From PMNU01 sp035480575 (lineage in GTDB: Bacteria; Patescibacteriota; Saccharimonadia; Saccharimonadales; UBA4665): a DNA stretch of 64,000 nt. Of the stretch, positions 1-7,836 are shown one piece after another. Positions within the stretch are counted from its first letter, which is position 1; each line of letters opens with the position of its first letter. The DNA is taken from contig DATIHR010000006.1 in assembly GCA_035480575.1 (NCBI GenBank), positions 83,648 through 147,647 on the forward strand, written 5' to 3'. Position numbers and translations under genes: made by a program. The notes beneath the pieces were generated by a model. That model was not told where the DNA came from. It did no database searches and was given only the letters and a program-made list of their open reading frames with translations.

Positions 1-56
1 CGGTGCCCACCCCCTCTCGCCGGTCTTTTTTTGTGCATTTTCCCGTTTCATTTATA

Positions 57-872
57 ATGACATTTATAAAAGAATTCAGCTTTGCAGCCAATCCCGGGTG
101 GAACCAACTTGACACGTGGCGTGAAGTACTGCCAAGCGGCGACGCCGTACTGATTGATCCAGCGAATGGTGGTCGGTTGACTGGCCCACACGAATGGTTG
201 CAGGCTGATCCTCGCCTGCGTTGGGGCGTAGACTTCATCTTAGAGCACGCTACCGACATTAACCTGACGGTTGTCCGGGGTGACCACGGCCCAAACAGCC
301 AGGATTCGTTGGCATGCGAGATAATTGCCGATAGCGATGTCGTAGGGATAGAAGGTTTGGGCGCTTGGACAGAAGACGGCCCAGGCCCGAAACGAACAGA
401 TGACTATGCTGTCCAAAGCAAGTTAAGCGTTGCGAAGAAAAAGGCTATACCGTCGTTTACCTATGACGCACAGGCGAATTCGCCCATAGAATTAGACCGG
501 CTGCTCTGCCGGATTGGTGTGTTGTGGGATCCACGGTACTCAGAACATCCTGACCATGCCAAAACTGCCGGCGAGCGCTTGGAGTGGCTTGTCGCGAGCG
601 AGGCATTGCGTGAGCCATACATTTTTGCCAATTATGGGTACCAGTTGCAATGGTTATGGTCAGGTCTGGGGCACACGCCAGTAGCTGCATGTCTCACGAT
701 TGGTAGAGACCACGAGAACGTTCCAAAGATGTTCGAGCAAGCTGGCGTGCGGGTGCATGATATTGTAGAACCATATACGCCTGAGAGCGGTGCCGACGCT
801 GTAATGAGAAGGATCATACCCAAGATGCTTGCAACACGCACTATTCCAGCCGCGGTGCGCACGTTACAGTAG
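57..872 (+). CDS. hypothetical protein, possible TraB/ChaN-like fold
   Basis: About 272 residues, no signal peptide or membrane segment, so probably cytosolic. I do not recognise it firmly. Its arrangement (an early VRGDH strand, then ADSDVVGIEG, a central region with EPYIFANYGY, and a late strand followed by GRDHENV and an AGVRV turn) recalls the TraB/ChaN family, in which His and Glu residues cluster at the ends of two strand pairs, but this is only a visual impression. The reading frame is open back to base 3 (GTG), so the gene could begin further upstream. A TATAAT box at 53-58 overlaps the ATG at 57, so the true start remains uncertain. Confidence 0.5.
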   Translation: MTFIKEFSFAANPGWNQLDTWREVLPSGDAVLIDPANGGRLTGPHEWLQADPRLRWGVDFILEHATDINLTVVRGDHGPNSQDSLACEIIADSDVVGIEGLGAWTEDGPGPKRTDDYAVQSKLSVAKKKAIPSFTYDAQANSPIELDRLLCRIGVLWDPRYSEHPDHAKTAGERLEWLVASEALREPYIFANYGYQLQWLWSGLGHTPVAACLTIGRDHENVPKMFEQAGVRVHDIVEPYTPESGADAVMRRIIPKMLATRTIPAAVRTLQ

Positions 873-1514
873 TTACATCAGAAAATTGCGGGTTTCTTGG
901 GGGAGTTGGCCGTCGCCGTAGACGTATTCGCTTAAGATGGCGCTGACTTCGCGGGTCAGCTCTGGCATGTGGGCTTGCTGTTCTTTGCTAAACTTGGCAA
1001 GCACGAAATCGGCGCTGTCCATTTGTTCGGGTTCTTTGGGGCCAATGCCTACGCGCACACGACCGAACTGTTCGCCTAGGTGTTGCATAATGGACTTAAG
1101 CCCGTTGTGGCCAGCGCTACCACCTTCGCCCCGGATGCGTATTTGGCCAAATGGTATGTCTAGCTCGTCGTGCACTACTACAACTTTTTCTGCGGGAATT
1201 TTGTAAAAGTGCATAACGGCTTGTACGGCGTCGCCGCTTAGGTTCATGAACGTCGTTGGCTTAACGACGATTACGCGGGTTTCGCCTAATGTGCCGTCGG
1301 CCTGCAAACATCTAAGGTCTTTTTTGTCTACCCAAGGGCCAATGTCGTTCGCTTTGCAAAACGCATCGACGGCCTCAAAACCTACGTTATGTCTGGTGGT
1401 GTCGTATTCTTTGCCTGGGTTGCCAAGGCCTACAACGAGGACGGTTTTGTTTTGCCCCAATGTGTACATACGAATACTGTCGCTCCCCTGGGGGCGTCTT
1501 TGAAATAGTGACAT
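873..1514 (-). CDS. pth: peptidyl-tRNA hydrolase
   Basis: Cleaves peptidyl-tRNAs released by stalled ribosomes, recycling tRNA in the cytosol. The family signature is clear: VVGLGNPGKEYDTTRHNVGF with the catalytic His in RHNVG, KPTTFMNLSG for substrate binding, VHDELD, and GGSAGHNGLKS. The length of 213 residues is normal once a 15-20 residue N-terminal extension is allowed for. The ATG directly follows the der stop codon (TAAATG) and has an AGGAAG ribosome site inside the end of der, so pth is translated with der. An internal Met at about residue 16 (MYTLG) is the only reasonable alternative start. Confidence 0.95.
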   Translation of the reverse strand: MSLFQRRPQGSDSIRMYTLGQNKTVLVVGLGNPGKEYDTTRHNVGFEAVDAFCKANDIGPWVDKKDLRCLQADGTLGETRVIVVKPTTFMNLSGDAVQAVMHFYKIPAEKVVVVHDELDIPFGQIRIRGEGGSAGHNGLKSIMQHLGEQFGRVRVGIGPKEPEQMDSADFVLAKFSKEQQAHMPELTREVSAILSEYVYGDGQLPQETRNFLM

Positions 1515-2879
1515 TTACTTCCTCGGTTCTTTTGTTGGGCTATTGCCGTGTTTGTGGTTTACGTGTTTTTCGATAAACCATAGTTGCACCGGTGTGCCCT
1601 CGTAATGGTAGCGCTCTCGTAATTCGCGTTCCATAAAACGCCGGTAGCTCCAGTGTAGGAACTTGGTATGAGAGCCGAATATTTTGAAGGCCGGAATGGG
1701 GTTGTCGTCTTCTTGCACCATGTAGTTGAGCTTGGGTGCGCGGTTTTTAAGGCCGGCTGGCGGATGCTTGTCGACGGTAGCGCGTAACCAGCGGTTCAGA
1801 TCGCTGGTTACCATTCGTTGTTTGCGGCGCTTGTCTATAGCTAGAGCGAGCTCGAATAATGTTGTAACGTTCTTGCCGGTAACAGCGCTGGTAAAAATAA
1901 GGGGTGCCCATGGCACGAAGTCGTAAGTTGCGGCGATTTGCGGCGCAATTGCATCACGTGTAAAGGCGTCTTTGCCCTCTGCAGCGTCCCATTTGCTGAC
2001 GGCTAATATGAGTCCCTTGCCTGCTTCTTTGATCATGCCGGCAATTTTTTGGTCGAGCTGGGTGTATAGCTCGTTGACGTCCATGACCAGAATACATATG
2101 TCTGCCTGCTCTATGGCGCTGAGCGAGCGAACAACGCTAAAATGCTCAATCCCCTGCCCGATCTTGCCGGGGCGGCGGATGCCGGCAGTGTCCATAATCT
2201 CGATTTCCCTGCCCTCGTACCGGACGATGGCACGGTTAATGTCGCGTGTGGTGCCAGCCCGGTCGGCTACGATGGCCTGTTGCTTTTTGGCAAGTGTATT
2301 AAACAAATACGACTTGCCGACGTTGGGACGGCCTAAAAGGGCGATGTGCAGGCGGTCATCGTCTTCGGCTATGGTAGCGGCTGGAATATGTGCGACTAAT
2401 GCGTCTAGCAGCTGTTGTAAGCCTCTGTGCTGCGTCGTAGCTGTATGCATGATGATCTTTATGCCTAGGCGCTCGAACCCGGCTAGATCGGCCTCATGTT
2501 TGACCTTATCGACTTTGTTAACGACTAGAAAGACAGGTTTTTTGCTTTTGAGTGCCATTTTGGCAACGCGCCGGTCTTCTTCGGTAATAAGCACGTTCGC
2601 CTCGACAACGACCCAAATGACATCGGCGCTGTCAGCAGCCTGTTGGATTTGCTCTTGGATGGTGAATTCAAAATCGTCTTCGGCGTCTTTGATACCCGCG
2701 GTATCTACCAGCCAAAAATCTTGGTCGTTCCAGCTGGCTTTGGCCATAATGCTGTCGCGCGTGGTACCGGCCTCGTGTGCTACGATGGCCTCGCGGCGTT
2801 CGAGTATGGCGTTAAACAGGCTGGACTTGCCAACATTCGCACGGCCGACTATTGCAACGATTGGAACTTTTTGACTCAC
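1515..2879 (-). CDS. der: ribosome biogenesis GTPase Der (EngA)
   Basis: Essential GTPase for 50S subunit maturation. It has the diagnostic tandem G domains: GRANVGKSS with DTAG and NKVDK in the first (about residues 5-165), GRPNVGKSY with DTAG and SKWD in the second (about 178-350), then a C-terminal KH-like domain rich in basic residues. The length, 454 residues, is typical. The start is a GTG placed 9 nt after a TATAAT box (2889-2894), with no ribosome binding site, so the mRNA is probably leaderless or nearly so. First gene of a der-pth operon. Confidence 0.97.
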   Translation of the reverse strand: MSQKVPIVAIVGRANVGKSSLFNAILERREAIVAHEAGTTRDSIMAKASWNDQDFWLVDTAGIKDAEDDFEFTIQEQIQQAADSADVIWVVVEANVLITEEDRRVAKMALKSKKPVFLVVNKVDKVKHEADLAGFERLGIKIIMHTATTQHRGLQQLLDALVAHIPAATIAEDDDRLHIALLGRPNVGKSYLFNTLAKKQQAIVADRAGTTRDINRAIVRYEGREIEIMDTAGIRRPGKIGQGIEHFSVVRSLSAIEQADICILVMDVNELYTQLDQKIAGMIKEAGKGLILAVSKWDAAEGKDAFTRDAIAPQIAATYDFVPWAPLIFTSAVTGKNVTTLFELALAIDKRRKQRMVTSDLNRWLRATVDKHPPAGLKNRAPKLNYMVQEDDNPIPAFKIFGSHTKFLHWSYRRFMERELRERYHYEGTPVQLWFIEKHVNHKHGNSPTKEPRK

Positions 2880-2888
2880 GATGGGAGT

Positions 2889-2940
2889 ATTATAACAGAG
2901 AGAGCTTGGTATTGACAGCTATAAACGACGAGGTTATCGT
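2889..2940. promoter_or_regulatory. divergent promoter between der and the 2949 gene
   Basis: The minus strand has TATAAT (complement of 2889-2894) with a TGTCAA-type -35 at 2913-2918, spacing 18, driving der. The plus strand has TTGACA at the same 2913-2918 and TATCGT at 2935-2940, spacing 16, ending 8 nt before the ATG at 2949. The two -35 elements therefore occupy the same bases, so polymerase binding should be mutually exclusive. Both transcripts would begin at or within a few bases of the start codon. Confidence 0.55.
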
Positions 2941-2948
2941 AAGTAGAT

Positions 2949-3611
2949 ATGTCAGCCGAAGTTATTACCATCCCGGATGGGATAGATCGTCTTGCAACAC
3001 GCTTTGCAGAAGAATACGAGCCGCAGCAGCGTCTGTTAATGGCTGGGTGGAGGGACTGGCAACGGGTAGTACGAACGCTAGGTACGCCAGTTTTACGCAA
3101 TAGCCATACGTATCAGCTGTCGCATACCGAGCTACGGGTGTCCGCCTGCACCGAGGAAGGTAAAATTGTAGAAACGGCTGCAGCTGTAACAGTGCGTGGT
3201 ATAGCGCGTCAGACAGATCATGCTCGAAGGGCCATTACTATGCTCCAGCGCTGTCAGGCGTCCGGCCTTACCGTGTTGCCGACCGCCAAAGATGAGTTAT
3301 GGCGTGAAATAGAAGAGGCTACGCACACCTATCGGGTAATAGTAGAGCCAACTCATCCAAGCGCGTTGGGTGAAGATGAGTATTTGACGCAGCCGAAAGC
3401 ATATAGTCATGATCAATGGGCGGACGCCATAGATGTTGATGGTCCAGGTGCCGCTTGGGAAGTCGCAGCGATGCTTGCCGATGGTCAGCTTGAGGGATAT
3501 CGCGAGGCAATGAGCTTGTTCGAAAAAAACAACGGTACTCCCGGGCCGCAGGGTGATGGCGTATGGCTGCCGCGCGCCTCGGGCGGCACTTTCGACGGCA
3601 TTTTGTTATAA
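2949..3611 (+). CDS. hypothetical protein
   Basis: 220 residues, soluble, rich in Glu, Ala and Thr, no signal peptide and no motif I recognise. The middle contains a long amphipathic helix (residues about 80-105, with HARRAITMLQRC) and the C-terminus is Gly/Pro rich. It is transcribed divergently from der and its stop overlaps the convergent pseudouridine synthase gene by 6 nt. The start ATG has no ribosome binding site but sits 8 nt after a TATCGT -10 box. Probably a lineage-restricted family. Confidence 0.6.
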   Translation: MSAEVITIPDGIDRLATRFAEEYEPQQRLLMAGWRDWQRVVRTLGTPVLRNSHTYQLSHTELRVSACTEEGKIVETAAAVTVRGIARQTDHARRAITMLQRCQASGLTVLPTAKDELWREIEEATHTYRVIVEPTHPSALGEDEYLTQPKAYSHDQWADAIDVDGPGAAWEVAAMLADGQLEGYREAMSLFEKNNGTPGPQGDGVWLPRASGGTFDGILL

Positions 3612-4253
3612 AACAATATACCCGCCTAATTGTGCAGCAAGTGTGTAGTCGCCAAAATGGGTGCGGTGTAGTTTTGCAACGTTGTAGCCAATGGTCGCAA
3701 AGGTACGGCGAATTTGACGGTTGCGGCCTTCGTGCATGCGCACGGTATACGATTTATTTGCCTGATGCGTAATATGCAGTTTACTTATACCGTCTTCCAG
3801 CATGACGCCATTTTGTACTGCGGCTATGTCTTGGGGCGACAGTGGTTTATCGAGCGTTATTTCGTAGATTTTCTCTTTTTGGTACGAAGGATGGGTTAGT
3901 TTTTGGGCAAGCTGGCCGTCGGTGGTCATGAGCAGTAACCCGCTGGAATCTTTATCTAATCTACCGACTGGTTTTACATGGTGTAGCTCGGGCGGTAATA
4001 AGTCATATACCGTCTTACTCCCCTGCCCGTCCCGGCTTACTACATAGCCAACTGGTTTATTGAGCAGTATGGTCTGTGTTTCGCTGGGTGCTTGAATCGT
4101 TTGGCCGTTAAATGTGACGGTATCGTTTTGCCCTACGTCTTGACCTGGTGTCGGCATGACACCATTAACATATACCCTACCTTCGGCAATGACTGTATCG
4201 GCGGCGCGGCGCGATAATCCAGTCGCTAGAGCGACATACCTGTTGACTCGCAT
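3606..4253 (-). CDS. RsuA/RluB-family rRNA pseudouridine synthase
   Basis: Isomerises a specific uridine in rRNA. The N-terminal 60 residues are an S4 RNA-binding domain (RVNRYVALATGLSRRAAD, then the GRVYVNG turn). The catalytic motif is GRLDKDSSGLLL with the active-site Asp in RLD, and HEGRNRQIRR is the typical late motif. Length 215 is slightly short for RluB and close to RsuA, so the exact target (16S U516 or 23S U2605) cannot be decided from sequence alone. It overlaps the 2949 gene by 6 nt at the 3' ends. Confidence 0.92.
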   Translation of the reverse strand: MRVNRYVALATGLSRRAADTVIAEGRVYVNGVMPTPGQDVGQNDTVTFNGQTIQAPSETQTILLNKPVGYVVSRDGQGSKTVYDLLPPELHHVKPVGRLDKDSSGLLLMTTDGQLAQKLTHPSYQKEKIYEITLDKPLSPQDIAAVQNGVMLEDGISKLHITHQANKSYTVRMHEGRNRQIRRTFATIGYNVAKLHRTHFGDYTLAAQLGGYIVL

Positions 4254-4262
4254 ACGGCTAGC

Positions 4263-5516
4263 TTACAGCGATATGCTGTTGGGGTCTACGGGCTGGCCGT
4301 TTTGGTCGGTGGGATTTGGCGATATAACGTGGCCAGGCTGGTGTGGCGGCGCGGGTTGGTGCATGGGGTGGGTTGGGTCGGCGGCTGCAGGTGCATTGGT
4401 ATCTGCAGGTTGTGCCGGGCTTTGGCCGGATGGTTCGCCCATGTGATTCAGGCCTTCTTTGGCGAGTAAATCGTGCAAGTTTGCGGGTACAGGCTGCCCG
4501 GGGTTGGCGGCTGCCGGATCAAGCGGTTGGATGATCTTTTTTTTGACGAGTGTTGCACTGTCTTGTTCTGGTGTGTCGGCTGGTGCCGCTTGGTCGGCGG
4601 GTACAGGCGGCGCGGACGTATCGGCAGCGGCTGGTGCGTCGGTAGCGGGTTGGGTTGGGTCGGCTGTGCTTGCTGCGGGCGTTGGCTCGCCGCTCTCGTT
4701 TGCAGTGCCATTAATAAGGTCTTCTACGGCTGCAGATAATGCCGAAGTATCGGGGACTGGAGCTGGCTCGGGTGTTGGTGCCGGCGTAGGTGCCTCGACT
4801 GTCGGTGCGGCCGTGGCGGGTTCTGGAACAGATGCGGAAGCAAGTGGGTCTACTGCAGGCCCGGCAGGTACGGCGGGCGTGCTGAACATTGGCTGCGGTG
4901 CTGGCACAGCGGCTGCGGGGTCTGTTGTAGGTACGGTAGGTTCGGGCATCGGCGCTATGGGAGGCGCAACCGTAGTGGGTTCTGGCATGGGAGCTGGTGC
5001 TGCTGGTGCGGGTACTGGAGCCGGCGCCGGCGCTGCAGCAACAGGCACGGCAGCTACGTTAACGGGGTTTGGTACGGTTGTAGGCACGGGGGCATTCATT
5101 TCGGCTGCTGCTTGGGCAGTTGCTGGCGTTTCTGTGCCAGGTGCAGGCGCGCCGTTTAGTAGGTCGCTTGCTGACTTTACGATGTCTTCAAGGGTAACCT
5201 GTGATTTTACGAGGTAACGGTCGGCGCCTAGGGTGTCGGCGCGGGTCTTGTCCTCTGCTTGGCCAAGGGCGGTTAGCATGATGACCTTCACATCGCGTAG
5301 GCCCTCTGTATTGCGTAAAATGTCCAGCATTTCGAAGCCACTGATACGCGGCATCATGACATCGGATATAACGAGGTCGGGCTGTTCTTTTTTAGCTACC
5401 GCTAGGGCGGTTTCACCATCTGGTGCGGAAACAATCTCGTAGCCCTCGGCTTGCAAACGTGCCTCGTATATTTCCCGTAAATTGTTGTCGTCCTCGACCA
5501 GCAGAATTTTTGCCAT
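4263..5516 (-). CDS. response regulator with long Pro/Ala-rich tail
   Basis: Residues 1-125 are a standard receiver domain: acidic pair ED at 8-10, phosphoacceptor Asp52 in VISDVMMP, conserved Thr in MLTA and Lys in YLVKS. The remaining ~290 residues have no DNA-binding or enzyme output; they are almost entirely Pro, Ala, Thr, Val and Asp, interrupted by a short ordered-looking stretch near residue 325-360 (VKKKIIQPLDP, then LHDLLAKEGLNHMG). It lies 53 nt downstream of the histidine kinase gene and is presumably its partner. The tail may be a flexible tether or scaffold; that is inference. Confidence 0.85.
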   Translation of the reverse strand: MAKILLVEDDNNLREIYEARLQAEGYEIVSAPDGETALAVAKKEQPDLVISDVMMPRISGFEMLDILRNTEGLRDVKVIMLTALGQAEDKTRADTLGADRYLVKSQVTLEDIVKSASDLLNGAPAPGTETPATAQAAAEMNAPVPTTVPNPVNVAAVPVAAAPAPAPVPAPAAPAPMPEPTTVAPPIAPMPEPTVPTTDPAAAVPAPQPMFSTPAVPAGPAVDPLASASVPEPATAAPTVEAPTPAPTPEPAPVPDTSALSAAVEDLINGTANESGEPTPAASTADPTQPATDAPAAADTSAPPVPADQAAPADTPEQDSATLVKKKIIQPLDPAAANPGQPVPANLHDLLAKEGLNHMGEPSGQSPAQPADTNAPAAADPTHPMHQPAPPHQPGHVISPNPTDQNGQPVDPNSISL

Positions 5517-5569
5517 AGTACCCCTAGAAGCTTATGTTTGCCTATATTGTAGCATGTTCACACCAGTCA

Positions 5570-7330
5570 TCAACTTGGTGGCGATGCTGGTGCGCTCGGG
5601 CTCGTGCCCGGCGATTTTTGGAGCATTTGTGCCTTGGTCGTATCTAAGCGCGGCAGGTTTATAAAGAAGGAACTGCCCTGCCCGATGGTGCTTTCGACCC
5701 ATATGCGTCCGTGGTATAGCTCGATAATTTTGCGGCAAATAAACAAACCCAGCCCGGTGCCGCCAATGGTACGGGTGGCAGAGTTATCAACGCGGTAAAA
5801 CTTTTGGAATAGATGTGGTATGTCCTCGGCGGGAATGCCCGGTCCGGTATCGCGGATGTATAGCTGTACGACCTCGTTATTGCCGGTAAGCCCCAAAGAC
5901 ACCTTGCCGTTGTCGGTGTATTTAACGGCGTTATCGAACAGGTTGGTAATAACCTCGCGCAAGCGGTCGGGGTCGACGTATACGTAGTACAGCGGCTTAA
6001 TGACCTTTTTGGGCGTGCTTTCGCTGTCACTTGTGGCGTCTATGGCGCCGTTGGTGCCCACTAAGAACTCGCTGGCAAGACCTTTCTTTTGGGCGCCGAA
6101 ACGCAAGTCCTCGGCAAGTTGCTCGGTAAATTCACCCATCTCGACCACGGCCGGATGGTTGCTGAGTCGTCCATCCTCTGCCTTGGCGCTGGTAAGCAGG
6201 TCTTGGAACAGCTGGCCAAGATGTTTGGTGCTGGAATGGGCTTTTTCGAGGTAACCGCGGGCACGGCTGTCTATGGTACTAACCTTTTCATTTAAGGCGA
6301 GCGCCAAATAGCCTTCTATGGCCGCCACTGGCGTGCGCATTTCGTGGCTGGCGGTGCTAATAAATTCGGCCCGTTGCTGTTCGGCGGCCTTGGCGCTACT
6401 GATATCGTGCATAATAGCCACTGCCCCGCCGATACCGCCGCCAGGTACAGCAACCGGCGAGATAACCAGGGATATATGCTGCTGTTTTTCGTGTTGCCCG
6501 GTTAGTACGTAGTTTTGGCTGAGTTGTTTTTTAGTCTCTAGTACTAATGTAAACGGATTTTCATCGAGCGACAGTTCGCTGTTATCTTCTTTTTTAAGCT
6601 TTGCAACCAAGTGTACGTCTAGGCCAGTTGCCTCGGTAACGCCCCATTCTGTCATGGCGGCTGCAGCTGGGTTAATAAGCCCAATCTTACCCTCGTTGTC
6701 TGTTACGATAACGCCGTCGGCAATAGACTGGATAAGTATGGCCGACTGCTCTTGGTTGCTTTGGAGCATGCCAGTCAGCTGAGTTAGCTGGCGGTTGGCA
6801 GGATCCAAAAACTTAGAACGCCAAAAAAAGTAACTAATAATTGCAATGACCGCGCTACCCGCCAGCATGGCAATGGCATGCGGCGTCAGCCAACCGCCGG
6901 GCGCATTGGCAAGAAACAGCACATACACTGCTGCAAAAAAGACAGACCCCGTTACCATCGCCAGACCAAACATGCCACTAAATAGTACGGTTACGAGCCA
7001 CGCTCCCACGTACGCCCAACTGCCCTGCCCTGGCGCGCTTAATATAAGCCCTTGGAATATTAGGAGCGTTAGTAACATCGAGGCGCCCAGCATGGCCCCT
7101 GGCGGACTGGTACGGTTAATGATCCAGTAGGCGGTTAGGCAATACAATACAAGTATGCCGGCTACGATGAGTGTTATATCGGATAGTCCGTAAGCAACTT
7201 GGTACTGTGCAAAATCAGGCATGGCACGCGTTGCAATACCAGCGCCAACAATGGCAATAGCAAATAGAAGTATCAGCCCGTAGTACAGGCGATACCAACC
7301 TTTGGCGACTACTTGCATAACGTCGTTCAT
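5570..7330 (-). CDS. membrane sensor histidine kinase with PAS domain
   Basis: 586 residues. The first ~175 contain about six hydrophobic helices (MASE-like membrane sensor region), followed by a PAS domain (about 190-310, IADGVIVTDNEGKI). The HisKA box is FISTASHEMRTP with the phosphorylated His; the ATPase domain shows N box DNAVKY, G1 DTGPGIP, F box FQKFYR and G2 GGTGLGLF. A short Pro/Ser tail ends the protein. First gene of an operon with the receiver protein at 4263-5516. The sensed signal is unknown; a multi-helix input domain suggests a membrane-associated or redox cue. Confidence 0.93.
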   Translation of the reverse strand: MNDVMQVVAKGWYRLYYGLILLFAIAIVGAGIATRAMPDFAQYQVAYGLSDITLIVAGILVLYCLTAYWIINRTSPPGAMLGASMLLTLLIFQGLILSAPGQGSWAYVGAWLVTVLFSGMFGLAMVTGSVFFAAVYVLFLANAPGGWLTPHAIAMLAGSAVIAIISYFFWRSKFLDPANRQLTQLTGMLQSNQEQSAILIQSIADGVIVTDNEGKIGLINPAAAAMTEWGVTEATGLDVHLVAKLKKEDNSELSLDENPFTLVLETKKQLSQNYVLTGQHEKQQHISLVISPVAVPGGGIGGAVAIMHDISSAKAAEQQRAEFISTASHEMRTPVAAIEGYLALALNEKVSTIDSRARGYLEKAHSSTKHLGQLFQDLLTSAKAEDGRLSNHPAVVEMGEFTEQLAEDLRFGAQKKGLASEFLVGTNGAIDATSDSESTPKKVIKPLYYVYVDPDRLREVITNLFDNAVKYTDNGKVSLGLTGNNEVVQLYIRDTGPGIPAEDIPHLFQKFYRVDNSATRTIGGTGLGLFICRKIIELYHGRIWVESTIGQGSSFFINLPRLDTTKAQMLQKSPGTSPSAPASPPS

Positions 7331-7439
7331 AGTGTGGCTTAAGTATAAGTATACGTTAGTGCTTGTGGTTTCCGGTAATAATTTTTACCCCGCCCTATTG
7401 AGGTTTTACCCCTGTTATGGTACAGTAGAACACTGACAC

Positions 7440-7516
7440 GGCCCCTTCGTCTAGTGGTCCAGGATATTGGGTTCTCATCCCAAAGATCGCGGGTTCGAAT
7501 CCCGCAGGGGTCACCA
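7440..7516 (+). tRNA. tRNA-Glu (anticodon CTC)
   Basis: Cloverleaf: acceptor GGCCCCT paired with AGGGGTC (one G-U), anticodon stem TTGGG/CCCAA with loop TTCTCAT giving anticodon CTC, T arm GCGGG-TTCGAAT-CCCGC, discriminator A, CCA encoded at 7514-7516. Very similar to bacterial tRNA-Glu in the D arm (CTTCGTCTAG). The CCA is embedded in the hairpin that follows. Confidence 0.95.
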
Positions 7517-7566
7517 AAGAAAATGGCCCAGCAACGCGCAAGCGAGCTGGGCCATTTTCTTTGGTG
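7512..7566. terminator. perfect 21-bp bidirectional hairpin containing the tRNA CCA end
   Basis: Bases 7512-7532 are perfectly complementary to 7546-7566, with a 13-nt loop. The stem runs from CACCAAAG through an A-rich section to GGCCCAGC, so each strand reads as a GC-rich stem followed by a T-rich tract, as in a bidirectional rho-independent terminator. Unusually, the outer end of the stem is the last acceptor base, the discriminator and the CCA of tRNA-Glu. A 19-bp hairpin of the same design follows tRNA-Ser at 39380-39422. Confidence 0.8.
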
Positions 7567-7667
7567 GTTCTCTTCGAGAACTCGAACCCGTAGGGTTCGT
7601 AAGGAGCGAAGCACGCAGATGCTCGCATCGAGCACTGGAGCGACGGAATAGCGAAGCGTCATCCCGC
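7567..7667 (-). other. structured block facing tRNA-Glu, homologous to block at 39248-39379
   Basis: GC-rich and not convincingly coding. Contains hairpin CGAACCC-gta-GGGTTCG (7583-7599) and GATGC-tc-GCATC (7618-7629). Read alongside the complement of 39248-39379 it shares order and sequence: GGGTTCGT, GGAGC, CACGC, the second hairpin, GAGCA, then ATCCCGC. The second hairpin is GATGC/GCATC here and GGTGC/GCACC there, a compensatory pair. On the minus strand the block ends with a T-loop-like TTCGAGT and a CCA just before the shared hairpin. Candidate non-coding RNA or repeat; function unknown. Confidence 0.45.
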
Positions 7668-7786
7668 AAGCCTAACGAATTGTGCTACAGAGTAGAATCG
7701 ACGCCGAGGACCTTATGCTCTTCTCTCATCTGACTCAACTGGTTAATTCGTACGTAGTTTAGTAACTTGACAAAGGCGATTATAAA

Positions 7787-7824
7787 TGACATACACAATT
7801 GTGTATCTAAAATTGTGTATGTCA
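7787..7824. promoter_or_regulatory. operator-like inverted repeat downstream of fic
   Basis: A perfect inverted repeat TGACATACACAATT / AATTGTGTATGTCA separated by 10 nt; a 16-bp palindrome (7791-7806) lies within it. The 10-nt half-site ATACACAATT and the 10-nt spacer match the repeat in front of the fic start at 8947-8976. It lies just beyond the fic stop, where an operator would not be expected for fic itself. Confidence 0.65.
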
Positions 7825-7836
7825 AAATGACTTACA

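Noticed and set aside
1972..2874. 300-codon plus-strand frame
   Set aside because: Entirely antisense to der, which has full family motifs.
4459..5217. 252-codon Gly/Ala-rich plus-strand frame
   Set aside because: Antisense to the low-complexity Pro/Ala tail of the response regulator; GC-rich repeats keep the frame open.
7339..7662. Minus-strand frame through tRNA-Glu
   Set aside because: Antisense to the tRNA and the hairpin, no ribosome site, peptide typical of tRNA antisense.
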